A stretch of DNA of 64,000 nt from Sphingopyxis sp. MWB1 (GCF_000763945.1 NZ_JQFJ01000002.1:434001-498000), one strand, 5' to 3'. Positions 27,490-36,718 are shown, numbered from the stretch's first letter. The notes: a model not told the origin generated them from the sequence alone. Made by a program: numbers and translations.

Positions 27490-29532
27490 TCAGAAATGGG
27501 CGCGCGCGCCAAGCCATAATGTGCGCGGCGTCGCCCGTTCAATCAGCCCCGATGCGGAGATGGAAGCGGGGACCAGTTCGTCAAAAATATTCTCGCCGCG
27601 CGCCTCGATACGGAAATTCTTCAGCACTCGCACCCACAGGCCGGCGTCGAGGGTCAGCGCATCGTCCAGCCTTTGCAGGCCGAGATCATCCTCGTTCTGG
27701 CTGCCGATATAGCGCAAGGTGGCAAAGCCGCCGACTGGCAGCCATTCATCATGAGTACGCAGTGACAGGCTACCACCATTTTTGGCGATTTGTGCAGGCC
27801 GCCGACCGTCGAGCTGGGCGGCGGCGCCCGACGCATCCACGCGCGCATCGGTAAACGCCCAGGTCGCGCGCAGCGATAGCGGACCGATATGCTGCTCTGC
27901 GGCGAATTCCAGCCCCTTGGCGTCGATGGCGTCGAGATTCTGCCGCTCGTTCAAATTGGTGCCAATGGTGACATTGGCAATGGGATTTTCCAGCTGATTG
28001 AGAAAGCCTGTCAGCGACAGGAAGGTGCCGCCATTGTCCCATTCCACTCCGGCTTCGCCGCCCCACAATGTTTCGGGCGCAAGATCGGGATTGGCGAGCG
28101 TGGTCTCGGCACCGACGCGATAGGGGCGGTAAAGCTCGTTGAGCGTGGGCAGCCGCCAGCCCCGATAGGCGGCGGTGCGCAGCGCGACCCGCCCCATATC
28201 ATAGCGCAGCCCGGCGCGGCCGCTGCCTTCCCAACCCGTTCGAGCAGGAAAGCGGAGGTCGAGCGTCGGTGCGCCGCCAATCGGCGCCTCACGGCGATAG
28301 CCAGTGCCGAGGGACCAGCGGTCGAGCCGCCCACTCAACGTCCAGAGCAGCCCCTGACCGGCCTCGCCCTCGCTCCATTGGGCATAGGCGCCGATGACAT
28401 CGCTGGTGCCCCCCGCGCTGCGGTGACGGTTGGGACGGAAGTTGGTGAAGAAATAATCTTCCTCGGTGCGGCCCACCGTCCGCCGCCAATCGGCGCCGAT
28501 GCGCAGCAGATTTCTGTCATGGATCGCTGGGCGCAGTTCAACGCGCGCGCCCAGCCCCGTTGCGGGGACGCGCTGCTGAAGCGCGGGATTGGCACTGTCG
28601 CGGTCGGCAGAAACACTGGCAAAGCCGCTTTCAAATTCGCGAAGCTGGACATAGGCCAGCGCCATCCATTGGGTGCCGCCATCGAGCTCTTGAAGATAGC
28701 GCACACTGGCATCAAGGCCGTCGATCTTGCTGGCCGTATAGTCGACACCCCGGTCGCGCCGGTCAGAAAAGCCGCGCAGGCTCGCCTCGACCCGACCGCT
28801 GTCCCCGGTATCGAAGCGCAGCCGGATGCCCGCCCCGCCCTGCTCATAAGGCGCTGCACGATCAACAGCGCCGCGTTGGCCGGAGACGATGGGAATGAAG
28901 CCGTCGCCGCGGGCGTAACGCGCGTCGAGCGCAACTTCGCCGCTGCCGAGCGCTCCGCCCGCCGAAAGGCCGGTATCGAGGCTGTTATGGCTGCCATAAG
29001 CCGCACTCGCTTCGACCCCGTCGGTCATTTCGGAATGAAGGCCGATCGTGCCCGCGAGCGCGCCGGAACCGTCGGCGCCGCTTCCACCACCGCGCGCAAT
29101 GATCACGCCGCCAAGACGGATCGCATCATAGGCGCTCCACGCCACCCAGCCGCCAAAGGGATCGGCCTGCGGAATGCCATCCAATGTGACCAGCGCGCGG
29201 CTCGACGCATTGCCGCCAAGCCCGCGCAGCGTCACTCCCTGGCTGGTCGGATGCGCGCTGCGCCCGTCCGAGCGGCGGAACTGGACGAGCCCGGCCTCGT
29301 CGCGCAGGCGGTTTTCAAGGCGCGCGCCCAGCCCATGATCAAGAGGCACAATAGAGCTGGTGGATTGCACCCGGTCAGCCGGCGACGGTGAGAGCAGGCC
29401 TGCACCGGTGACCAATATTTCCTGCAGCCTCCGTGGTTGATGATAGAATAGGATGGACTCAGCCTCCGCCTCCCCTTGCGACGGAGCAGCCTGCGCCGCG
29501 AGGGCTGCTGCGCTGACAAGCGATAGCATCAT
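27490..29532 (-). CDS. TonB-dependent outer-membrane receptor
   Basis: 680 residues. Short signal peptide (cleavage near AAQAA), a TonB-box-like EILVTG at 38-43, a plug domain (SQGVTLRGLGGNASSRALVTLDGIP pattern near 97-121) and a 22-strand barrel ending in Phe (GARAHF). Imports a scarce nutrient such as a metal chelate, vitamin or glycan. Its start overlaps the isomerase stop by four bases, which is unusual for a receptor gene and ties it to the operon. Confidence 0.93.
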   Translation of the reverse strand: MMLSLVSAAALAAQAAPSQGEAEAESILFYHQPRRLQEILVTGAGLLSPSPADRVQSTSSIVPLDHGLGARLENRLRDEAGLVQFRRSDGRSAHPTSQGVTLRGLGGNASSRALVTLDGIPQADPFGGWVAWSAYDAIRLGGVIIARGGGSGADGSGALAGTIGLHSEMTDGVEASAAYGSHNSLDTGLSAGGALGSGEVALDARYARGDGFIPIVSGQRGAVDRAAPYEQGGAGIRLRFDTGDSGRVEASLRGFSDRRDRGVDYTASKIDGLDASVRYLQELDGGTQWMALAYVQLREFESGFASVSADRDSANPALQQRVPATGLGARVELRPAIHDRNLLRIGADWRRTVGRTEEDYFFTNFRPNRHRSAGGTSDVIGAYAQWSEGEAGQGLLWTLSGRLDRWSLGTGYRREAPIGGAPTLDLRFPARTGWEGSGRAGLRYDMGRVALRTAAYRGWRLPTLNELYRPYRVGAETTLANPDLAPETLWGGEAGVEWDNGGTFLSLTGFLNQLENPIANVTIGTNLNERQNLDAIDAKGLEFAAEQHIGPLSLRATWAFTDARVDASGAAAQLDGRRPAQIAKNGGSLSLRTHDEWLPVGGFATLRYIGSQNEDDLGLQRLDDALTLDAGLWVRVLKNFRIEARGENIFDELVPASISASGLIERATPRTLWLGARAHF

Positions 29533-30173
29533 CCGGGCTTCACCGCTTCCGGACGCGCGCGCTGAAAAGCTTCCAGTTCCATGCAGGCCGCCTCTATCGC
29601 GGATAGGCGCGGATAGGGTGCGAGATCGACCTCGAAACGGCGGGCATTATAGATTTGCGGGACAAGGCAGATATCGGCGATGCCGGGCGCGTCCCCGCCA
29701 AGGAATGACCCCTCGCCTGCCATGGCTTCGAGCGCGTCAAAGCCTTCGACGATCCAGTGGCGATACCAGCGGTTCTTGGTTTCCTCGTTCAGCCCCAGAT
29801 CCTTGGTCAGATATTTGAGCACGCGCAAATTGTTGAGCGGATGAATGTCGCAGGCGATGACATTGGCCTGCGCCAGCGCAACCGCGCGTGGCATCGCCTC
29901 TTCGGGAATCAGCCGGGGTTCGGGACAGGCGCGGTCGATCCAGTCGATAATTGCCATACTCTGAATGATCGTCTGTCCATCGGCGACGAGCATCGGCACA
30001 AAGCCCTGGGCATTTTGTTCAAGATAGGCGTCGCTGCGCTGTTCGCCCGCGATCAGGCTGACCTCGACATTGTCATAGGTCAGCCCTTTCAGATTGAGCG
30101 CGATACGAACGCGGTAGCTCGCCGAGGAACGAAAATAGCCATGGAGGGTGAGCGATGTGGGGGCATGAGTCAT
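29529..30173 (-). CDS. maiA: Maleylacetoacetate isomerase (zeta-class glutathione transferase)
   Basis: 214 residues. Thioredoxin-like N-terminal domain with SSASYRVR at 16-23 (the SSCSWRVR-type motif of zeta GSTs, with Ala in place of the middle Cys) and the all-helical C-terminal domain. Isomerises maleylacetoacetate to fumarylacetoacetate in tyrosine breakdown using glutathione. No other tyrosine-catabolism gene is near, so a related cis-trans isomerase role cannot be excluded. Overlaps the TonB receptor gene. Confidence 0.87.
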   Translation of the reverse strand: MTHAPTSLTLHGYFRSSASYRVRIALNLKGLTYDNVEVSLIAGEQRSDAYLEQNAQGFVPMLVADGQTIIQSMAIIDWIDRACPEPRLIPEEAMPRAVALAQANVIACDIHPLNNLRVLKYLTKDLGLNEETKNRWYRHWIVEGFDALEAMAGEGSFLGGDAPGIADICLVPQIYNARRFEVDLAPYPRLSAIEAACMELEAFQRARPEAVKPG

Positions 30174-30181
30174 GGGGGAGA

Positions 30182-31216
30182 CTAATGCTTGGATTCAGGC
30201 ATCTCCGCAATCCATTGCCGCAATAAATCCGCCCCTTCGCGGTGGACGCTCGCGCGTCCGACCTCGGGCATGGCGATACCGGGGTCGAGGCTTTCCAGCC
30301 GATAGATCAGGAAGCTTTGTTCCGGCTGGCCGGGCGCAATGGCAAATTCCATCCCTCCACTTCCGCGCCCGGCAGCCGTCGGGCGCTTGTTGATCCCATA
30401 GTTGACGCCCGCCGGATCGTCGGTCCAGCGCAGAAAAAGGCCGCTGTTCGACGCGCTGCCCTGCGGATTATGGCAATGGGCGCAATTGACGTCGAGATAA
30501 GCGCGCGCGCGGGTCGCGACGCTGCCGCTTGCAGGATCGTCCCAGCGCGGCATGGCGGCCATCCCCGGCGGAGGCGCAGGAATATAGCGGGCAAATTCCG
30601 GCAGGCGCGCGGCGTCGCCAAAGTCGATATTCGCCGCCTTTGGCCCGATGGGGACGATTTCGCCGGACAGGCTGTGGCATTCCTTGCACTGGTTGCGGTT
30701 CGGGACGGGATAACGAATGTCGAGCTTCTCGCCCGATGGCGTGGTAAAGCTGACCGGCACGCGCCGCCCGCCCAGCACCAAAGTCGCATCGCGGCCATCC
30801 GCGTCCCAGACATAGGGAAGCGCCGCCCAACCCTCGGCGCGGTGGATGAGGAGTCGCGTTTCGACCGGACGCCCTTCGTTCCAGTCGGCCCAGCCAAAAC
30901 TTTTTACGATCACTGTGCCGACAGGGAAGACATAACGCCCATCCTTGTCCACGCTCACTTTTTTGCCCGCTGGCACCCATATGGCGCGAAGCTTGTCGGC
31001 ATAATCGCTGAACAGCGGCGTATGCAGCGTATAGGGCAGCATCGCGTCGACCGGGCGCGCGGATGCCATGTCGAACAGCCCGAATTCGGACAATTTGCGC
31101 GGCATGGCGTTGCTGTCGATCAGGGCCTGATCGGGAATCTCCTTGCCCAGATTGGCGCCCGCCGATCCGCTTGCACAAAGCAGCGCGGCGACAAGCGCCG
31201 CCGTAATGCGCTTCAT
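30182..31216 (-). CDS. Exported diheme c-type cytochrome of the HNE_0200/SO2930 family
   Basis: 344 residues with a signal peptide (cleavage near SGSAGA). Two heme c motifs: CKECH at 177-181 and CAHCH at 245-249. Opening FGLFDMASARPVDAMLPYTLHTPLFSDYADK-type sequence marks the family that is regularly paired with a parallel beta-helix protein (families TIGR03806/TIGR03805, from memory). Its start overlaps that partner by four bases. Function unknown; periplasmic electron transfer is likely. Confidence 0.9.
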   Translation of the reverse strand: MKRITAALVAALLCASGSAGANLGKEIPDQALIDSNAMPRKLSEFGLFDMASARPVDAMLPYTLHTPLFSDYADKLRAIWVPAGKKVSVDKDGRYVFPVGTVIVKSFGWADWNEGRPVETRLLIHRAEGWAALPYVWDADGRDATLVLGGRRVPVSFTTPSGEKLDIRYPVPNRNQCKECHSLSGEIVPIGPKAANIDFGDAARLPEFARYIPAPPPGMAAMPRWDDPASGSVATRARAYLDVNCAHCHNPQGSASNSGLFLRWTDDPAGVNYGINKRPTAAGRGSGGMEFAIAPGQPEQSFLIYRLESLDPGIAMPEVGRASVHREGADLLRQWIAEMPESKH

Positions 31217-32430
31217 CGAACTTTAGCCTCCATGCTTTCAGGCAGGCGGATTTCGGGAAGCGCGGCCGGCGCCTCTCCCTTGAGCACGACGGGCGCCGGC
31301 TGCGCCGCGGTCAGCGGCGCCTTTACATCGGCGAGGCTGAGCGAGAGCACGCCAACATCCTCGTTGACGAGGGCATCGCCCGCGCCGTCCCACAAGATAG
31401 GCGGGATGGCGCCGCCCAGCGCGGCGGCAATTTCGGCGCCGCCCGGAAAGGCCGGGGCATAGCCCGCCTTGCCATGCTGATTGTCACGCACGACGATAGC
31501 GCGGGGCAAGGGCTGGTAATCGGGGTCCTGATACTCGTAGCGATAGCCGACCAGCATCACATTGGCGGTGCCATTGTCATCGAACACATTGTCGAAAATC
31601 TCGACATTGCGGTTCGCCATGACAAGCACACCGGTTCCGGTCGGCACACTGGCAACAATATTCCCCTGGGGCGCGAAATTGGGGGTGCTGTTGTCGGTGA
31701 TCTCATTGCCGAAGACGCGGACATTATGCCCGCCCTGCATCGGCAGGCTGGGTAGATCGAAAACCAAGATGCCGCCGGTGTTCTTGGTCGCGATATTGTC
31801 GCGCACATCGGCATTATAGCTATTTTCTATCTCGATCCCCGCGACGTTTTCGACCGCGGTTGAATTGCGAACGATGATATTTTTCGACTGGCCGACATAA
31901 ATGCCTGCATCCGATGCACCGCGCACATAGACGCTGTCGACCAGCACATCGCTGCTTTCGACCGGATAAATGCCATAGGCGCCGTTGCTTTCCTTTGGCC
32001 CCGCCGTCCATTCGACGCGCAGCTTGTGATAGACAATGCGGTCCGCGCCCTTGGACTTGATGCCGTCGCCCTTCGAATTGATCACCGCAAATTCGGTGAG
32101 ATAGACGTCGTCGGACGTCACCAGCAGACCTTCGCCCGCGCCCTGTTGTCCGGTAAAATCCAGAATGGTGCCGTCTGGCCCTGCTCCGGCGCCGCGCAGC
32201 GTAACGTTATCGACATCAAGGGACAGCCCGTCGGTCAGTTTCCATACGCCTGCCGCCAATTGAATTGTGTCGCCGGGTTCGGCGAGGATCAACGCTTCCT
32301 GAAGCTTTTCATTCGCGTCCGTGCCGCTTGCGCTCACCTCGATCACACCCGCCGAAGCAGGGGCGCTCACGCAGATCGCCGCCGCCACAGCGCCGCAAAT
32401 TGCCAGATGGTCAAAGCCAATGATTCGCAT
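31213..32430 (-). CDS. Exported parallel beta-helix repeat protein
   Basis: 405 residues from MRIIGFDHLA with signal peptide cleaved near ASAGV (residue 27). Repeating short strands with Asn/Gly turns across residues 70-290 (for example NIIVRNSTAVENVAGIEIENSY region) predict a right-handed beta-helix as in carbohydrate-active enzymes. GGGAGAG-type ribosome site lies six bases upstream. Forms the usual pair with the diheme cytochrome gene. First gene of the eight-gene minus-strand unit. Confidence 0.9.
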   Translation of the reverse strand: MRIIGFDHLAICGAVAAAICVSAPASAGVIEVSASGTDANEKLQEALILAEPGDTIQLAAGVWKLTDGLSLDVDNVTLRGAGAGPDGTILDFTGQQGAGEGLLVTSDDVYLTEFAVINSKGDGIKSKGADRIVYHKLRVEWTAGPKESNGAYGIYPVESSDVLVDSVYVRGASDAGIYVGQSKNIIVRNSTAVENVAGIEIENSYNADVRDNIATKNTGGILVFDLPSLPMQGGHNVRVFGNEITDNSTPNFAPQGNIVASVPTGTGVLVMANRNVEIFDNVFDDNGTANVMLVGYRYEYQDPDYQPLPRAIVVRDNQHGKAGYAPAFPGGAEIAAALGGAIPPILWDGAGDALVNEDVGVLSLSLADVKAPLTAAQPAPVVLKGEAPAALPEIRLPESMEAKVR

Positions 32431-32561
32431 AACACTCTCCCTTATCCCCATCAGGATGCGCCAAGCGCTTGGGAAAGCCAAGAGTGGTATTGACATGGGC
32501 GTCAGCAGGCAGGCCCACCGGCGAGATACCTCAAGCCGGGTCCGCTAACGGAAGCGATAAG

Positions 32562-33266
32562 TCAGGGCGCCGCGCCGAGAATCCAGTTGACGCCCGCTTC
32601 TGCATGAAAGCGCAGCGTGTCATAAATGGGGAGAACATTGGCTTCGGAATCGACTAGCATGTTCAGTTCCGTGCTGGCGAGGATCAGCGCGTCGATGTCC
32701 TGTTTGGCGATGTCGGTGATGAAGGTTCGCATGGTGCGCCGCGATTCCTGCGTCACCTTGCCCTGCATCAATTCGTCATAAATGATCGCATCAATGACGT
32801 CGGCGCGCGCATCATCATAGGGAGCAAGCGTGATGCCATGGCGGACAATCTGCTGGCGGAACCAGGATTCGGTCATGACATTGCGCGTACCGATGATGGC
32901 GGCGGATTTGACCCCGTCCGCGCGCATTTTCTCGCCCGTTCCATCGACGATGTGCAGCAAGGGGATCGAGATGGCATCCGCCACATCGTTCGCCAGCTTG
33001 TGCATCGAATTGGCCGCAATCATCAACGCCGTCGCCCCGGCGGCTTCCAGCCGCTGCGCCGACTGGGTCAATATGGTGCGGGCATGATCCCATTGCTCTG
33101 GCGTGGTGAGACGCGAAAGATCGCAATAATTCAGGCTCTCCAAGAGGATCGGCGCGGAACAGGATGGCCCGACGCGCCTTTGCACCCCCTGATTTATGCG
33201 GCGGTAATAAAGCTCGGTCGACGCCCAGCTCATTCCGCCGATCAAACCGATCTTCCGCATCGCCAT
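32562..33266 (-). CDS. Aspartate/glutamate racemase family protein lacking both catalytic cysteines
   Basis: 234 residues. Overall fold markers of the YgeA-like group are clear: GLIGGMSWAST near the start, SMHKLA, and a C-terminal STELNML. Active racemases have Cys in the CNTMH and GCTE motifs; here these read AANSMH (Ala85) and LASTE (Ser198). The protein is therefore unlikely to racemise by the two-thiol mechanism. Monocistronic between the beta-helix operon and pntB, 94 bases from the latter. Confidence 0.85.
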   Translation of the reverse strand: MAMRKIGLIGGMSWASTELYYRRINQGVQRRVGPSCSAPILLESLNYCDLSRLTTPEQWDHARTILTQSAQRLEAAGATALMIAANSMHKLANDVADAISIPLLHIVDGTGEKMRADGVKSAAIIGTRNVMTESWFRQQIVRHGITLAPYDDARADVIDAIIYDELMQGKVTQESRRTMRTFITDIAKQDIDALILASTELNMLVDSEANVLPIYDTLRFHAEAGVNWILGAAP

Positions 33267-33360
33267 TGCCCCTTTTTATTGTCCGACCAGCTTCGGAAAA
33301 GCGCGATGACAGTCTAGGCTGCCATTCCTTTCCAACTCTTTGCCGTGACGGGGCTTCAGG

Positions 33361-34785
33361 TCAATGCCCGCCGCTAATTGCCTTCACGATATCGTCGGCC
33401 ATTTTCTTGGCATCGCCGAGCAGCATCATCGTCTGATCCATGTAGAAAACGTCATTGTCCACCCCGGCATAGCCGACGCCGCCCATTGAACGTTTCACGA
33501 AAAGGATGGTCTTTGCCTTTTCAACGTCGAGGACTGGCATGCCATAGATCGGCGAGGTCTTGTCAGTCTTTGCCGCCGGATTGGTCACGTCATTCGCGCC
33601 GATGACGAAAGCGACATCGCATTGGGCGAATTCATTGTTGATATCTTCCAGCTCGAACACCTCGTCATAGGGGACATTGGCTTCGGCAAGCAGGACATTC
33701 ATATGGCCGGGCATACGGCCCGCGACCGGATGGATGGCATATTTGACGTTCACGCCTTCCTTTTTGAGCAGGTCCGCCATTTCGCGCAGCGCATGCTGCG
33801 CCTGCGCCACCGCCATGCCATAGCCGGGAACGATGATGACATTTTCGGCCTGCGTCATCAGGAAGGCCGCATCGTCGGCGCTGCCCGGTTTCCACGGACG
33901 CTGTTCCTTTGCCGCGCCGCCCGCACCGCCAGCATCCTCAGCGCCAAAGCCGCCCGCGATCACGCTGATGAAGCTGCGGTTCATCGCGCGGCACATGATG
34001 TAGGAAAGAATGGCTCCCGATGCGCCAACGAGCGCGCCGGTGATGATCATCGCGGTATTGCCAAGGGTGAAACCCATCGCCGCCGCAGCCCAGCCCGAAT
34101 AGCTGTTGAGCATCGAGACCACGACCGGCATATCGGCGCCGCCGATCGGGATGATCAGCAGGAAACCGATCAGGAAGCTGAGCCCCGTGACCGTCCAGAA
34201 GACCCAAGGCGACTGATCGAGAGTGAAATAGGCCACCAGACCAATGATCGCCGCCAGCGTTCCCAGATTGATGAGATGGCGCAGCGGAAGAAGGATCGGG
34301 GCGCCCGACATATTGCCGTTGAGTTTCAGAAAGGCGATGACCGAGCCGGAAAAGGTGATCGCACCGATGGCGATGCCGAGGCCCATTTCGACGCGGCTGA
34401 CGGTGAAGATCTGCCCCGCTTCATCCGCAATGCCGAAAGCGCCGGGGTTAAGATAGGCAGCGGCTGCGACCGCGACCGCGGCAAGGCCGACAAGGCTATG
34501 AAATGCGGCGACAAGTTGCGGCATGGCAGTCATGGCTATCTTGCGCGCCATGACGATCCCGATCACCGCCCCGATGGCGATCGCTCCCAGAACCTCGACG
34601 GGATTGGCGAGTTCATGGGTAAGCAAGGTGGTAATGACGGCAATCGCCATCCCCGCCATGCCAAAACGGTTGCCCCGACGCGACGAAGCCGGCGAAGACA
34701 GGCCTCGCAGCGCCAGAATAAAGCATATCCCGGCAACGAGATAGGCCAGCGCCACCCAAGGATTGATCGGTGCCAATTCGTGCAT
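33361..34785 (-). CDS. pntB: NAD(P) transhydrogenase subunit beta
   Basis: 474 residues. Nine or so membrane helices (domain II) then the NADP-binding domain III with GYGMAVAQAQHAL near 323-335 and HPVAGRMPGHMNVLLAEA. Couples hydride transfer from NADH to NADP to proton entry. Third gene of pntAA-pntAB-pntB, 60 bases after pntAB. Confidence 0.96.
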   Translation of the reverse strand: MHELAPINPWVALAYLVAGICFILALRGLSSPASSRRGNRFGMAGMAIAVITTLLTHELANPVEVLGAIAIGAVIGIVMARKIAMTAMPQLVAAFHSLVGLAAVAVAAAAYLNPGAFGIADEAGQIFTVSRVEMGLGIAIGAITFSGSVIAFLKLNGNMSGAPILLPLRHLINLGTLAAIIGLVAYFTLDQSPWVFWTVTGLSFLIGFLLIIPIGGADMPVVVSMLNSYSGWAAAAMGFTLGNTAMIITGALVGASGAILSYIMCRAMNRSFISVIAGGFGAEDAGGAGGAAKEQRPWKPGSADDAAFLMTQAENVIIVPGYGMAVAQAQHALREMADLLKKEGVNVKYAIHPVAGRMPGHMNVLLAEANVPYDEVFELEDINNEFAQCDVAFVIGANDVTNPAAKTDKTSPIYGMPVLDVEKAKTILFVKRSMGGVGYAGVDNDVFYMDQTMMLLGDAKKMADDIVKAISGGH

Positions 34786-34845
34786 GATGTAACTTCCCCT
34801 GTCGAACCGCAGCCGCGGTTCGTGAAATCCTGTTATCGCCGCGCC

Positions 34846-35127
34846 TTAGCGCTCTTTCTTCTTGTACATCGCCAGCATGCGCTCGGTGACCGCAAAGCCC
34901 CCGAAAATATTGATGCTCGCCATAACCACCGCCGCGAGGCCAAGCCATTTGGAGGTGGCGGAGCCCGCAGCTGCGCTGGCGATCAGCGCGCCGACAATGA
35001 TCACCGATGAAATGGCGTTGGTCACGCTCATCAGCGGCGTGTGCAGCGCCGGGGTCACCGACCAGACGACGAAATAGCCGATGAAACAGGCCAGAATGAA
35101 AATCGAAAAAATGGAAATAAAGTCCAC
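34846..35127 (-). CDS. pntAB: NAD(P) transhydrogenase subunit alpha part 2
   Basis: 93 residues with three to four membrane helices (ILACFIGYFVVWSVTPALHTPLMSVTNAIS). In alphaproteobacteria the alpha subunit is split, and this is the membrane piece of domain II. Ends ERMLAMYKKKER. It lies 97 bases after pntAA, a gap that holds a hairpin. Confidence 0.95.
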   Translation of the reverse strand: MDFISIFSIFILACFIGYFVVWSVTPALHTPLMSVTNAISSVIIVGALIASAAAGSATSKWLGLAAVVMASINIFGGFAVTERMLAMYKKKER

Positions 35128-35205
35128 GGCACGTTTCCTTTGCTAATTTCGCTGGCTTTGGCTGGTCGCCCGCTGCATCCGGCTTGCCGATGCAAAAAGG
35201 CGAGT

Positions 35206-35229
35206 GCTGACGACGCCCTCCTCGTCAGC
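35206..35229 (-). terminator. Hairpin at the pntAA stop codon
   Basis: GCTGACGA-eight-base loop-TCGTCAGC, a perfect 8-base stem whose first arm contains the pntAA stop codon on the minus strand. TTTTT follows seven bases after the stem. Could act as a partial terminator or RNA-stabilising element that lowers pntAB-pntB relative to pntAA. Confidence 0.45.
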
Positions 35230-36346
35230 CCAGCAAACGTTCGTTCACAACCTTTCCGCCCTGCGTCAGCCGGACGGCATTGCCGATTTCCTCGTCGAGC
35301 ACGGGTTTGCCCGCTTCCTTGTCCCAAAAGGCGGAAAGGAAGTTGAAGAGGTTGCGACTGAAGAGCGCGCTGGTATCGGCGGGCATCAACGCCGCGATAT
35401 TGCGTGCACCGATTACGGTGACGCCGTGGATGCGCTTTGTTTCGCCCGGCGCCGACCCTTCGACATTGCCGCCGCTTTCGGCCGCCATATCGACGATCAC
35501 ACTGCCGCTTCGCATCGTCGCAAGCTGAGCATCTGTAATCAAGCGCGGCGCGGGGCGCCCCGGAATGAGCGCAGTGGTGATGACGATATCCTGTTTGGCG
35601 ATGTGCGAGGACACAAGTTCAGCCTGCGCCGCCTTATATTCATCGGACATTTCGGTGGCATAGCCGCCAGCGCCCTCGCCCTCGATCCCCGCGACATTTT
35701 CGACGAAGATCGGCTTTGCGCCCAGGCTGAGTATCTGTTCCTTGGTCGCTGAACGCACATCGGTCGCGCTGACCTGTGCGCCGAGGCGGCGGGCGGTGGC
35801 GATGGCCTGAAGCCCCGCGACGCCGACGCCCATGACAAAAGCCTTGGCCGCACTGACGGTTCCGGCGGCGGTCATCATCATCGGGAAGGCACGGCCATAG
35901 GCGTTGGCTGCCATCAGCACCGCCTTGTAACCCGCCAGATTGGCCTGGCTGGACAAAATATCCATCGACTGCGCGCGCGTGATGCGCGGCATGAATTCCA
36001 TCGCCAGCGCTTCCAGCCCCAGCTTGGCATATTCATCAACCCGTGCGCGCTCGCCAAAGGGGTTGAGCCCCGCCGCAAGCCAGGCGCCTTCGGCAAAGCC
36101 CTTCAGCCCTTTGGGATCGGGTCCCTGGATGGCGAGGATGATGTTGGCGCCCTTGAGCACCTCGGCGCGGCTTCTGACATGTGCGCCGGCCGCGCTGTAA
36201 TCGGCATCGGCGACCGAAGCTTGCTCCCCCGCCCCGGTTTCAACCGCGACCTCTGCGCCAAGCGCGATAAATTTTTTGACCGTTTCCGGCGTAGCGGCAA
36301 CACGAGTCTCGCCTGCAGCGAGCTCTTTCAGCACAGCGATGCGCAT
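35225..36346 (-). CDS. pntAA: NAD(P) transhydrogenase subunit alpha part 1
   Basis: 373 residues. Soluble NAD(H)-binding domain I, related to alanine dehydrogenase: KELAAGETRVAATPETVKK at the N-terminus and GVGVAGLQAIATARRLGAQV near 172-191. Head of the pnt operon proper; the small oxidase subunit gene lies 11 bases upstream. Confidence 0.96.
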   Translation of the reverse strand: MRIAVLKELAAGETRVAATPETVKKFIALGAEVAVETGAGEQASVADADYSAAGAHVRSRAEVLKGANIILAIQGPDPKGLKGFAEGAWLAAGLNPFGERARVDEYAKLGLEALAMEFMPRITRAQSMDILSSQANLAGYKAVLMAANAYGRAFPMMMTAAGTVSAAKAFVMGVGVAGLQAIATARRLGAQVSATDVRSATKEQILSLGAKPIFVENVAGIEGEGAGGYATEMSDEYKAAQAELVSSHIAKQDIVITTALIPGRPAPRLITDAQLATMRSGSVIVDMAAESGGNVEGSAPGETKRIHGVTVIGARNIAALMPADTSALFSRNLFNFLSAFWDKEAGKPVLDEEIGNAVRLTQGGKVVNERLLG

Positions 36347-36357
36347 GGCGGGAACGA

Positions 36358-36483
36358 TCAGGACGCTAACAGGAGAACAACGAATGCGGCGATGATCACC
36401 GTCGCGACCGTGCCGAATTTGAGCATGGTGAGAAAGCCAGCATAAGTATCATTTGCAGCTTTCATCTGCTGATCCGCCATCAT
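36358..36483 (-). CDS. aa3-type cytochrome c oxidase subunit IV (small membrane protein)
   Basis: 41 residues: MMADQQMKAANDTYAGFLTM then a single membrane helix ending VVLLLAS. The short N-terminal helix followed by one transmembrane helix is the bacterial aa3-type cytochrome c oxidase subunit IV family. AAGGGGAAAA precedes the double ATG; either Met can start. It ends 11 bases before pntAA and is probably transcribed with the transhydrogenase, an arrangement seen in other sphingomonads. Confidence 0.88.
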   Translation of the reverse strand: MMADQQMKAANDTYAGFLTMLKFGTVATVIIAAFVVLLLAS

Positions 36484-36718
36484 TTTTCCCCTTTATCTTT
36501 TGGTCGGCCCGACTGGCGCAAGGCTGTGCCTAGTCAGAATCGGATATCAATCTGGTCTTAGCCATGCCGTTGCCTAGGCTCAATAGCGGTTTGTGCGCAA
36601 AAAAATTGCGGGCGGCCAAGTTTCGCTTTGGCCTTAATCGCCCCTTTACCCCTCGCCCTCTATGCATCGCATTCCACCATATCCGGTTTTGAGCGGCGCA
36701 AGGGGCAAATTCAGGTTC

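Noticed and set aside
27889..29391. 500-codon frame antisense to the TonB receptor gene
   Set aside because: No domain or ribosome site; the receptor on the other strand is complete from signal peptide to terminal Phe.
33622..35010. 462-codon frame antisense to pntB and pntAB
   Set aside because: His/Arg/Asp-rich composition typical of antisense frames; the transhydrogenase genes are certain.
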